This document shows, piece by piece, positions 19,856 through 27,979 of a stretch of DNA of 64,000 nucleotides; positions within the stretch are counted from its first letter, which is position 1; each line of letters begins with the position of its first letter. The position numbers and the translations under genes were made by a program. This stretch comes from Flavobacteriales bacterium (GTDB lineage: Bacteria; Bacteroidota; Bacteroidia; Flavobacteriales_F; PHOS-HE28), in assembly GCA_026129465.1 (NCBI GenBank), contig JAHCIA010000001.1:3307583-3371582 (forward strand), given 5' to 3'. Below the pieces are notes generated by a model that was given only the letters and a program-made list of their open reading frames with translations, was not told the origin of the DNA and ran no database searches.

Positions 19856-20181
19856 TCCTTCCATGCGGGCGATTCGCTCGTGTGCTGGGGCTTGCCCACC
19901 ACCACCTTGCCATCGATCTCGTAGCCCCAGGATTGCATGTCGGCGCGCAGCGCGGCTTCCGTGAGTCCGGCGCCGAACAGTTTGAAACAGACGCATCCCG
20001 GGATGAAGGCCACCTGGTGCACGCCTTCAGACTCCATCAGGGCCTTGAGCACAGGCTTGGCCGTGGCATGGTCCTCCACTGCGGACAGCGAGAACATCAT
20101 GCCCACATCACCCGGGCGTTCCTGGGCCTGCAGCGCCAAGGCGCCCGTGACGCAGAGCACGACCGCGATCGATCGGGCCAT
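19852..20181 (-). CDS. Small secreted protein with an HMA-like ferredoxin fold
   Basis: The ATG at 20181 (MARSIAVVLCVTGALALQAQ) gives a good signal peptide and about 109 residues. An earlier in-frame start at 20229 would bury it. The mature part looks like a heavy-metal-associated (HMA) ferredoxin fold with strands MMFSLSAVED and VHQVAFIPGCVCFKL. The CxC pair replaces the usual CxxC and is not on the usual first loop. Metal binding is therefore only an inference. Its stop overlaps the start of the T9SS gene at 19855. Confidence 0.65.
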   Translation of the reverse strand: MARSIAVVLCVTGALALQAQERPGDVGMMFSLSAVEDHATAKPVLKALMESEGVHQVAFIPGCVCFKLFGAGLTEAALRADMQSWGYEIDGKVVVGKPQHTSESPAWKE

Positions 20182-20229
20182 GATGCGCCAACTTGTGCCG
20201 ATGGGAATTGCTTTGGGCATGTTCGCCAT

Positions 20230-20535
20230 GTAAAGGTATCCTGAGCCATGGGATGTGGATCGCGATTCGTGGTGGAATATCCAGCCTGTCTTGTAGACCC
20301 TTCCTTGTTCCCGACCCGAAAAGGCGCGCCGATCCTCGAACCAGGGTTCGACCAGGGGTCCATCCCACGAGACCGGGGGCCGTCATGGCCAGACGACCTC
20401 CGCACTTGACGGCAGGATCATATCGCACCACCAACGTGGTGTGCCGGTCTGACCATGGGGAGCCGGAATGCACGCATTGAACCGGCCGGGACCGCATCAG
20501 GATATGGTCCCAGTACCGATCTTCGCGGCCCTACC
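20230..20535. other. 306-bp intergenic region before tRNA-Ala
   Basis: No gene is recognisable. It contains a short perfect inverted repeat (CACCAC-CAAC-GTGGTG) near 20430 and a GGGTTCGACC word near 20347 that looks like an isolated tRNA T-loop, without the rest of a tRNA. Promoters for the tRNA and for the minus-strand HMA-like gene should lie here. Confidence 0.4.
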
Positions 20536-20609
20536 GGGGCTGTAGCTCAGCTGGCCAGAGCGCGTCGTTCGCAATGACGAGGTCGTGGGTTCGACTCCCA
20601 TCAGCTCCA
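20536..20609 (+). tRNA. tRNA-Ala (anticodon CGC)
   Basis: The full cloverleaf can be drawn. Acceptor GGGGCTG pairs with CAGCTCC and the D-stem is GCTC/GAGC. The anticodon stem CGTCG/TGACG encloses the loop TTCGCAA, so the anticodon is CGC, reading GCG. The variable loop is AGGTC and the T-arm is GTGGG-TTCGACT-CCCAT. The discriminator is A at 20609 and CCA is not fully encoded. Confidence 0.9.
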
Positions 20610-20633
20610 CCGGGAAGGCCGGTCACCACTGGC

Positions 20634-21653
20634 CTATTCCACCACGAAACGTCCTGTGGTCGTGGTCCCTTGGGCATCCCGCAGGCGGGCCGTGTAGACA
20701 CCTGAGGACAGCCCTCCCACCTCCAGCGTGATCCGCCCGATACCTGGCGGATGGCCGGCCGGTCCATCGGTCAGCACCACGCGGCCGGTGGCATCGACCA
20801 CTTCCAGTTGATAGGCGCTTCCGGAACTGCCGAAGGCCACCTCCACCCGGTCGCGGGCCGGATTGGGATAAATGCTCACGGCCGCGGTGATCGGGTCCTC
20901 CGCGGAGCTTCCCAGCGGACTGCTGGTGAGGTAGCGGGCGAAGAGCACCGGGCTGGGCACCCCGTTGGTGGTGGTCACCTGGTCGTGCACGGACATCAGG
21001 GGCACGGGCGTGCCTGGCAGGTACCACGAATAGTGGGTGAACAGGTAGTTGATGATGTAGAGGCCACCAGCCACCACGTCGGTGTAGTCCTCGATGGTGC
21101 GGACGCGCAGCACGTTGCCGTATGTGCCGGATGGCATCATGATGGTCCCGTATCCGTCGGCCAGTCCGTTGATGGTGCCGGTGCGCACCACCGGTGTTCC
21201 ACTGCTGGAGAAGTTGCTGCTGAAATTGTCCGACCAGCTGCAGCCATAGCCGCATGGATACCCCATGGTCTTCTCAGGGTCCTGGTAGATGATCAGCGAA
21301 CTGATCATGCTGGAATAGTGGCCCAGCAGATCGATCCCGCTGGATGTGGCCTGCATGTATCGGTAGTCGTTGTGCACATCGAGCATCGCCACGGTGGCAT
21401 TGGGGAAGACCGCGCCGAATGGGGTGGCGGCCGGTGCCATGTAGTTGAAGAAGACCGGTGCGCCAGTGGGCATGTTGCTGAAGTCCCAGACCTGGTTGGC
21501 ACCCCCGGGACCTGGAGGCACATTGTTGGTCTGGTGGAAGGTGAAGTACTGGCCGGGTACCGGGGCATTGTTCGCCTGGTCCAGGGTCTGTGCCGCCAGC
21601 ACGGTGGTGCACAAGACGGCGGGCAGGAGGACATGTCTGTTTCCCATGGTCAT
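20634..21653 (-). CDS. Secreted T9SS protein of unknown body
   Basis: 339 residues. The start gives MTMGNRHVLLPAVLCTTVLA, a signal peptide. The body has the pattern often found in Flavobacteriales surface proteins (GANQVWDFSNMPTG, GTYGNVLRVRT), which may be a beta-sandwich. The C-terminus has VSIYPNPARDRVEVAF and ends in GRFVVE, a type A T9SS sorting domain. It is a single gene just downstream of, and convergent with, the tRNA. No enzymatic motif is seen. Confidence 0.82.
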   Translation of the reverse strand: MTMGNRHVLLPAVLCTTVLAAQTLDQANNAPVPGQYFTFHQTNNVPPGPGGANQVWDFSNMPTGAPVFFNYMAPAATPFGAVFPNATVAMLDVHNDYRYMQATSSGIDLLGHYSSMISSLIIYQDPEKTMGYPCGYGCSWSDNFSSNFSSSGTPVVRTGTINGLADGYGTIMMPSGTYGNVLRVRTIEDYTDVVAGGLYIINYLFTHYSWYLPGTPVPLMSVHDQVTTTNGVPSPVLFARYLTSSPLGSSAEDPITAAVSIYPNPARDRVEVAFGSSGSAYQLEVVDATGRVVLTDGPAGHPPGIGRITLEVGGLSSGVYTARLRDAQGTTTTGRFVVE

Positions 21654-21748
21654 GCGGTTTTGATGTGCACACGATAGTACGGCCCGAATGGACCCTTGTG
21701 GGGGACAGCGCGGCAGGAACTATCCACAACAAGGTGTGTCGCGAGCAC

Positions 21749-23110
21749 TCAGCGGTCCTTCCTATCGGCGCTTGGATCCGGATGACGTGACGACACCACC
21801 GCCACGCACCACGGCAGCAGCCAGGCGGTGCGTGCCATGAAGCGTGTGTCCACCGTGCTCAGGGTGCCGCACACCCAGGCGGCGATCACCACGGCCGCCA
21901 TGCCGAAGACCAGCAGGACAAGGCCGTGTTCACCACGTCTTCCCCTTCCCCAGGGTGAAAGCAGAACGATCCAGCCTGCGCAGGAGAGGATAAGGATCCA
22001 TGGATGGATGCGATCCACCACGTGCAGCCCCAGGCGGCCATCGCCGGTGTTCTGGCGCGCCGCGCGGAAGGCCGGCAGATGCGCGGGCACATTCTCGGCG
22101 ATCATATAGTGGGGCGGGCTGCCGGGATCGCGGTACCAGCTGTTCTCCAGTTCATCACCCACACGGGTGATGGCCAGATTGCCCAGCAGGCCTTGCAGGC
22201 TCGCACCCGCATGCAGCGCCAGGTAACGTGGATCGGTCAAGGTGCCCAGCAAGATGGCCTGGTACTCCTTCCGCACAGCTTCCTGCCCGCCCTGCCAGAT
22301 CAACGGCGATCGATCACTCCAGAGGAACTCGCGCGAAGTGGTGGGCAGGCTGTCACGATGGGCACAGATGCCGTAATGCTCCGTGTCGCAATACGTATCC
22401 AGCCAGGCTTCGAGGATGCCCGTTTCGGCCAGGCGGCCCATGAGGAACACATGCGTGTAGCCCGCCTTGTCTTCCTGGCCGATGAGGTTGCTCACCGCGA
22501 TGCGGGAGAGCGGCCACGCCGTGATCAGCAGGCCGGCCATGGGGATGGCGCGTGACCAGGGGATCCGTATTCCTGCGCGGTGCGCGGCGATCGCGGAAAC
22601 GAGCAGCACGAGCGGCATGATCGCCACGTTGCTCAGGTGCACCCAGCAGGCGAAGAACAACAGCAGTGCCAGGGCGCATTTGGCCAGCAAGCCAAGCCGG
22701 CCGGCGATCAACAGCAAGCCTGCCATGGCCCCCAATGCGGTGAAGATGTCCGGCACCAGCTGGCTCGCGTACCAGCCCAGTCCGGTACACCAGGCCAGCA
22801 CGCCCACCGTGATCAGGAACGGGACACGCGCGCCGCTGCCGAAGCGCCGCCACAAGGCCCACAAGAGCAGAGCGCACAGCAACGCCTGCATCACCACCGG
22901 TCCCCACAGGCTCCAGCCGCCCAGGCTCGTCAACCGGATGAAGCCCCCGTACCAATAGGGCCGGTCCGGTGGCACATAGTCCATGAAGGCGGAACGGAGG
23001 TAGGTGCCGGTGTCCGAATACACCAGCGGAAAGCCGTTGTACAGCGCAGGTAGCAGGATGAGCCCGGTGGCACAGAACAGCGTGGCGGCGGTGGGAAGAT
23101 GCTGCTTCAT
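21749..23110 (-). CDS. Polytopic inner-membrane protein coupled to the cyclase gene
   Basis: 453 residues with about nine to ten hydrophobic segments and a large soluble loop near residues 215-340. The pattern resembles glycosyltransferase-family-39-like or other lipid-linked-sugar membrane proteins. The first loop SDTGTYLRSAFMDYVPPDRP with an early acidic residue is compatible with that, but no family is recognised. Its ATG (23110) overlaps the stop of the upstream adenylate cyclase gene (ATGA), so expression is tied to that signalling protein. Confidence 0.72.
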   Translation of the reverse strand: MKQHLPTAATLFCATGLILLPALYNGFPLVYSDTGTYLRSAFMDYVPPDRPYWYGGFIRLTSLGGWSLWGPVVMQALLCALLLWALWRRFGSGARVPFLITVGVLAWCTGLGWYASQLVPDIFTALGAMAGLLLIAGRLGLLAKCALALLLFFACWVHLSNVAIMPLVLLVSAIAAHRAGIRIPWSRAIPMAGLLITAWPLSRIAVSNLIGQEDKAGYTHVFLMGRLAETGILEAWLDTYCDTEHYGICAHRDSLPTTSREFLWSDRSPLIWQGGQEAVRKEYQAILLGTLTDPRYLALHAGASLQGLLGNLAITRVGDELENSWYRDPGSPPHYMIAENVPAHLPAFRAARQNTGDGRLGLHVVDRIHPWILILSCAGWIVLLSPWGRGRRGEHGLVLLVFGMAAVVIAAWVCGTLSTVDTRFMARTAWLLPWCVAVVSSRHPDPSADRKDR

Positions 23111-26100
23111 GCCCTCGGTCCCGGTTCAACGTGGGCGGATCGCTCACGCTCCACGTAGTACATCTGCACCTGGCCCTTGCCCTTCACCTTCACCGGACCG
23201 CGTGGCACGGCTTCGATGTGGTCCATCACCAGTGCATAGGTGGCGCCGCTGATGTTGACCCGGCCCGGTGCGCCATTGCTTTCCATGCGGCTGGCGAGGT
23301 TCACCGTGTCGCCCCAGATGTCGTAGGCGAATTTCTTCTCGCCCACCACGCCGGCCACCACCGGTCCGCTGTGGATGCCCACACGCAGTGTCCACTCCGG
23401 CAGCCCCTTGGTGCGGCGTTCCGCATTCACCTCGCCGGCCGAGTCGATCATGTCCATGGCCAGCCGTACCGCCCGCAGGGCATGGTCGGCACAAGGGTCC
23501 GGTACACCACTGGCGCACATGTAGGCGTCGCCGATGGTCTTGATCTTCTCTACGCCGTGCTTGTCGCAGAGCCGGTCGAAGCGGCGGAAGAAGAGGTCCA
23601 GGTCGGCCACCAGATCGCGGCTGTCCATCTCCTGGCTGTGGCCGGTGAATCCGGCGAAATCGGCGAAGAGCACGGTGACCTGCTCGTGCCTGCGGGCTTC
23701 GGCGGTGCCGCGCGTCTTGAGTTCCTCGGCGGTGCTGGCCGGCAGGATGTTGCGCAGGAGGCGCTCGCTGCGGTCCTTCTCGGTGGCCAGCTCGCGGGTC
23801 CGGACGGCAACGATGGTCTCCAGCCGTTCCCGGTCACGTCGCAGGCGCCGTTCGCGCAGCCGGACGATACCGGCCAGCAGCAACAGCAACGCGGCGGCCG
23901 TCCCTGCTTTGAAGGGTGTGGTGGCCCACAAGGGCGGTGTGATGCGGAAGGCGAAGCGGACCGGGTCGGGGGTCCAGCCACGGGTGTTGCGCGCTTCCAC
24001 CTGGAAAACATAGTCGCCCGGTGGCAGGTTGCTGTAGGTCACGCGGTCCGTGGCGGTGATCGGCGACCAGTCCGGGTCATGGCCTTCCAGGATGTAGCGG
24101 TAGCGTACCTGCTCGGGGTAGGCCAGCGAAATGCCGGTGAAAGCGAAGGTGAGGTGGTTGCGGTCGTGCGGCAGCTCGAGGTCGACGGGCAGGCCATCGG
24201 GATCGAAACCCTTGCACCACGGGCTCCAGTCCGGCCTTTCGAAGAAGAGCCGCAGATCGGTGATATGTACGCTGGGTTCGCGGGCCTCCACCAGCCGCTG
24301 GCGTGGGTCATGGCGCGTGGCGCCGCGCACGGTGCCGAACCAGAGGGTACTGTCGCCATCCAGCATGCACGCGTTCCTGAAGGCCTCCGGGCATAGGAAA
24401 CCGTCGGGCCGCCCATGTGTGGTCACGCGCAGGACGCGTTCCTGCAGTTCATCGAGTTCGATGTAGGCGAAACCCTGCCGGGTGCCCACCCACAGGTTCT
24501 CATAGGCATCCAGCAGCACTTGCTCCACACTGGGGCTGGGTAGGCCCTGGTCCATGCCGATACCGATCGCGGTGTCCGCCGATACGCGCCACAGGCCCGC
24601 ACCCTCGCTGCCCACCCACAGGTTGCCGCGGCTGTCGCGTGCGATGCTGGTGGCCTTCACGCCTGGCAGGGCATGCGGGTGAATGGTGCCAGCAGCCCGA
24701 TCCACGCGTTGCAGGCCATCGTCCGTGGCTGCCAGGATGCCTTCCGGTACAGGCAGCAGCGCATGCACCACCATGGGTCCCAATGGTCCGATCTTTTGCC
24801 AAGGCTGCCCGGCCGCGCGGTGGAACACCCCCTTCGCGCTGCCGGCCCAAAGGCCATCCTCATCGTCCACGGCGATCGTGCGGATGATGCCCGCGTCGGT
24901 CGCCAGGTGGCCCATGGGTTTGAACCGATCGACCTCCAGGCGGAAGATGCCATGCGAGGCCGTGCCCGCGATCAGATGGCCCTGCTGGTCCTCGGCGAGG
25001 CAGGTGACATAGGGGTCGGTGAGTCCTTCGGCCATGCTGAAGACACGCAGGGCCGTACCATCCCAGCGCGCCACGCCACCACCCAGGGTGGACATCCACA
25101 GCAGGCCATCGGGGGTGCGGCGGATGGCACTGACGATGCGCGAACCCAACCCGTCGCGTTCCGTGAAATGCAGGAAGGCGGCACTCACCACCTTGCTTAT
25201 GCCACCGAACCCCGTCCCCGCCCAGACCGCGCCGCTCCGGTCCTGCAGCACGCATCGCACCAGGCCATGGCCCAGGCCGTTCGCCTCGCCAATGATGCGC
25301 AACAGGGGTTGCCCACCCCTGCGGGTCAATTGGTGCATGCCAGCGGGGGTGCCCAGCCAGATGTCACCCGCCCGCGACCGCATGACGGACAGTACACGGG
25401 CATCGGGCAGGGCGATGGGGAAGGCGCCCATGAAGCGTTCCGCGGGTGGCAGGGGGGCCAGGTCACGGTCCAGTTCCAGATAGCCATGCGATGTGCCGAC
25501 GAGGACACCCAAGCTGTCGGCATGCAAGGCGAAGACCTGGGGGCCGGGGAGTTCACTGTTCACCGCCAGGGCATGCCAGTGTCCTTGCCGCAATTCGTAC
25601 AAACCCTGATCGGTGCCGGCCAGCAATCGGCTCTGGCCGCTCCAAACGAGCACGCGTACCGCACTGCCGGGCAGACCCTGGCCCTGGTCCATCACGCTGA
25701 TACCATTCCCGGCGTGGACGATCACCTGCCCGCCCGTCGTGGCCGCGTAGACGGTGCCTTGCAGGTCCGTCGCGATCGAGCTTACCACATGGCGCGCGTT
25801 GATCGGGGCTTGCAGCACGGCGATGCCTCCACTTTCCACGCGGGCCAGGTCGCCATTGGGCAGGCCCAGCCACATGCCGCCGCCAGGCATGGCGCAAAGG
25901 GCCGTGACGCCCTCGGTGGGCAGGCCATCGCGCAGCCCGAACGTGGTGAAGTGGAGCCCATCGGTGCGCACCGCCCCACCATCGGTGGCGATCCACAGGA
26001 ATCCAGCCTTGTCCTCGCGGAGGGCATGCACCGAAGCGCTGGGGAGGCCGTGCTCCAAGCCATAGGTGCGCACATCGTATTGCTGCGCCTGTGCCGCCCC

Positions 26101-26163
26101 GGCCAGCGCCACCAGGCCAAGCCGGATCGCTTGGTGGAGCAGGGCGCGCGGGGTGCGGAGCAT
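23107..26163 (-). CDS. Membrane sensor with two-component-type propeller, Y_Y_Y domain and class III adenylate cyclase
   Basis: The start at 26163 gives MLRTPRALLHQAIRLGLVAL, a signal peptide. Starts further upstream (26193) would precede it. Residues about 30-640 hold many two-component-regulator-propeller repeats (GLPSASVHALREDKAGFLWIA). A Y_Y_Y domain follows at about 655-735, then one membrane span near 755, a short coiled coil and a class III cyclase at about 820-1000. Metal Asp residues lie in VLFADFAGFT and KTIGDAYM. The Lys of VEKIKTIGD and the Asp of AYDIWGDTVNLASRM suit ATP, so cAMP is the likely product. The propeller-Y_Y_Y architecture usually feeds a histidine kinase and here it feeds a cyclase. 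Confidence 0.92.
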   Translation of the reverse strand: MLRTPRALLHQAIRLGLVALAGAAQAQQYDVRTYGLEHGLPSASVHALREDKAGFLWIATDGGAVRTDGLHFTTFGLRDGLPTEGVTALCAMPGGGMWLGLPNGDLARVESGGIAVLQAPINARHVVSSIATDLQGTVYAATTGGQVIVHAGNGISVMDQGQGLPGSAVRVLVWSGQSRLLAGTDQGLYELRQGHWHALAVNSELPGPQVFALHADSLGVLVGTSHGYLELDRDLAPLPPAERFMGAFPIALPDARVLSVMRSRAGDIWLGTPAGMHQLTRRGGQPLLRIIGEANGLGHGLVRCVLQDRSGAVWAGTGFGGISKVVSAAFLHFTERDGLGSRIVSAIRRTPDGLLWMSTLGGGVARWDGTALRVFSMAEGLTDPYVTCLAEDQQGHLIAGTASHGIFRLEVDRFKPMGHLATDAGIIRTIAVDDEDGLWAGSAKGVFHRAAGQPWQKIGPLGPMVVHALLPVPEGILAATDDGLQRVDRAAGTIHPHALPGVKATSIARDSRGNLWVGSEGAGLWRVSADTAIGIGMDQGLPSPSVEQVLLDAYENLWVGTRQGFAYIELDELQERVLRVTTHGRPDGFLCPEAFRNACMLDGDSTLWFGTVRGATRHDPRQRLVEAREPSVHITDLRLFFERPDWSPWCKGFDPDGLPVDLELPHDRNHLTFAFTGISLAYPEQVRYRYILEGHDPDWSPITATDRVTYSNLPPGDYVFQVEARNTRGWTPDPVRFAFRITPPLWATTPFKAGTAAALLLLLAGIVRLRERRLRRDRERLETIVAVRTRELATEKDRSERLLRNILPASTAEELKTRGTAEARRHEQVTVLFADFAGFTGHSQEMDSRDLVADLDLFFRRFDRLCDKHGVEKIKTIGDAYMCASGVPDPCADHALRAVRLAMDMIDSAGEVNAERRTKGLPEWTLRVGIHSGPVVAGVVGEKKFAYDIWGDTVNLASRMESNGAPGRVNISGATYALVMDHIEAVPRGPVKVKGKGQVQMYYVERERSAHVEPGPRA

Positions 26164-26271
26164 GGCCGGAAGATAGGCGCGCGGCCTTTCCATGCGGCGT
26201 GCCGATCGGATTTGGGATCGGGTCATCCGGGCATTACCTTCATCCGCGTCGAACCACAATCCCATCCAAGC

Positions 26272-26526
26272 ATGAACATCACCTTCAATGAACTGCGGCG
26301 GATCAAGGACAACCTGCCCGATGGGAGCATCCACCGCATCGCCAAGGAGCTCGACCTGAACGTGGAGACCGTGTGGAACTATTTTGGAGGATACAGCCAC
26401 CCGAATGGGAAGCCCATGGGGGTACATCTCGAAGAGGGACCCGACGGTGGCGTGGTGTCCTTGGACGATACCCGCATCCTGGATCTGGCCAAGCGGATCC
26501 TCGGCGAGGTACCCGCCCACGCCTGA
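26272..26526 (+). CDS. Small DNA-binding-type protein, conserved in Bacteroidota
   Basis: 84 residues. The N-terminal half (ITFNELRRIKDNLPDGSIHR, then IAKELDLNVETVWNYFGG) forms a helix-turn-helix of the kind in small Bacteroidota DNA-binding proteins. The C-terminal half (DGGVVSLDDTRILDLAKRIL) is the conserved partner segment. I recall close relatives in this phylum annotated only as DNA-binding, with no known target. It diverges from the cyclase gene across 108 bp, so it may act there. A strong terminator follows. Confidence 0.75.
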   Translation: MNITFNELRRIKDNLPDGSIHRIAKELDLNVETVWNYFGGYSHPNGKPMGVHLEEGPDGGVVSLDDTRILDLAKRILGEVPAHA

Positions 26527-26564
26527 GTGGCGGCGGCTGGTCAACGAACTTCCGCCGCGTGCGG

Positions 26565-26602
26565 AAAGAGAGCGGTCTGTACCCACGGGCCGCTTTCTTT
26601 TT
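26565..26602 (+). terminator. Rho-independent terminator
   Basis: AAAGAGAGCGG pairs with CCGCTTTCTTT (11 bp, one G-T) around a 14-nt loop and leads into a T-rich tail. It sits 38 bp after the small DNA-binding protein gene and before the convergent OmpA gene. Confidence 0.8.
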
Positions 26603-26652
26603 GGCGGCACTTCGTTCCGCACACCAAGCGCTCCCGGGCGCGGGCGCACCAT

Positions 26653-27843
26653 CTACCGCTCCACGATGCGGAACTCCACGCGCCGGTTCAAGGCGCGGTT
26701 CTCCTCGCTGGTGTTGGGTACCTGGGGTTGTCGCTTGCCATAGCCCTTCCAACTGATGCGCTCCGCGGAGATCTTCTTCTTCAGCAGGTGGTCCACCACG
26801 GCCTTGGCGCGCGCATCACTCAGCTTGTCGTTGTAGGCCTCACTGCCCTGATCGTCCGTATGGCCTTCGATCTCCACGCGCAGGAAGGGGAAATCGATCA
26901 TCAGGTCCACCAGATTGTCCAGTTCCTTCTCATAGCCCGGCAACAGGTCGGCCTTGTCGAAGGCGAAGTGCACATTGTCCAAGCGTACACGTGTGCCCAC
27001 GGCCGGCTCGATGGTGTGGATGTCCACGGCCGTGCTGCTGGCGTGCTGCACGGGCACCTGGCGCGGCGGGGGCGGCACGCTTTCCCTGGGCTTGGGCGAT
27101 AGCGCGGTGCCCGGCGGTGCCAAGCGCACATTCACGTCGTCCACGAAATAGTAGCCGCCGCGTTCACCCTCGGGCATGCGCTCATGCTGCGTGTGGTCAT
27201 CGCCGTAGAAGTTGCCGATCAGCAGATAGCGCTCGCCACCACCGGCTTCGAACACACCACTCACCCTGTGCCAGCCGCTCTTCTTCACCACCTTCTCCTC
27301 GTTCACCGTGGGGGTGATGTGCAGCGGCAGGTTGTCGCGCGTGGCGATCGGCACGTCGGTGAGCAGCAGGCCGATGTTGTTGCTCGCCTCGTTGCTCTTC
27401 ACGGCGCGCTGCACCCAGCATTCGGCGATGTAGCGTGTGCCTTGCGCGAGAGGTTCCATGAGTTCCACCTGCAGGTACTCGTGCCAGAAGGTGGGTGTGT
27501 TGCCCTTGCCGTAGATCTTGATCCCCGCCATGGCGTGGCCGGTGCGCGGTGATTGCTTGCCGCTGCTGTGCTTGGCAGGATGCGCCCAGCAATCGGGGTC
27601 GTTCTTGGTGGTGAAGAGGTCGGGCGTGGTCTGCGTGGGCGAGTTCCAGTAGGCCACGTTGCTGTTGAATTTCTCCACGTCCTGCGTCCAGCCGCAGAAG
27701 GGCTTCACGAACTCCTCGAAGCCCGGGTTCGGTACCAGGTTGGGCATGGTGTCGTGCTGCAAGGCGCGTTGCAACACATTCTGAGCAGCGGACTGCGAAA
27801 TGACGGCCACCAGGACAAGCGACAAGGCAAGGCTGCGTTCCAT
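26653..27843 (-). CDS. OmpA-family outer-membrane protein with N-terminal carbohydrate-binding-like domain
   Basis: 396 residues. Signal peptide MERSLALSLVLVAVISQSAA. Residues about 35-235 look like a galactose-binding-like beta-sandwich (LVPNPGFEEF, TRYIAECWVQRAV, YYFVDDVNVRL), and a Pro-rich linker follows. The OmpA peptidoglycan-binding domain spans about 275-395 with HFAFDKADLLPGYEKELDNL, EIEGHTDDQGSEAYND and the Arg of LNRRVEFRIV. It should anchor the envelope to the cell wall. The N-terminal fold is common in Bacteroidota OmpA proteins. Confidence 0.9.
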   Translation of the reverse strand: MERSLALSLVLVAVISQSAAQNVLQRALQHDTMPNLVPNPGFEEFVKPFCGWTQDVEKFNSNVAYWNSPTQTTPDLFTTKNDPDCWAHPAKHSSGKQSPRTGHAMAGIKIYGKGNTPTFWHEYLQVELMEPLAQGTRYIAECWVQRAVKSNEASNNIGLLLTDVPIATRDNLPLHITPTVNEEKVVKKSGWHRVSGVFEAGGGERYLLIGNFYGDDHTQHERMPEGERGGYYFVDDVNVRLAPPGTALSPKPRESVPPPPRQVPVQHASSTAVDIHTIEPAVGTRVRLDNVHFAFDKADLLPGYEKELDNLVDLMIDFPFLRVEIEGHTDDQGSEAYNDKLSDARAKAVVDHLLKKKISAERISWKGYGKRQPQVPNTSEENRALNRRVEFRIVER

Positions 27844-27979
27844 GCGATCAAAAGTACCGGGGCGTTCCAGGGTCGGCGGCGGCGGCGTTCGCTTGGTTTG
27901 AACAGCCGATCGTGGGCGCCCCCGGGTAACTTCGCCGCCCCTTGGCGCGTCCCACGCGCGTTCCTCACCTCATCATCCC

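Noticed and set aside
20320-20380. Possible second tRNA (T-loop-like GGGTTCGACC)
   Set aside because: No acceptor, D or anticodon arms can be drawn.
24673-26271. Long plus-strand extension upstream of the small DNA-binding protein
   Set aside because: It is antisense to the cyclase propeller. The real start is ATG 26272.
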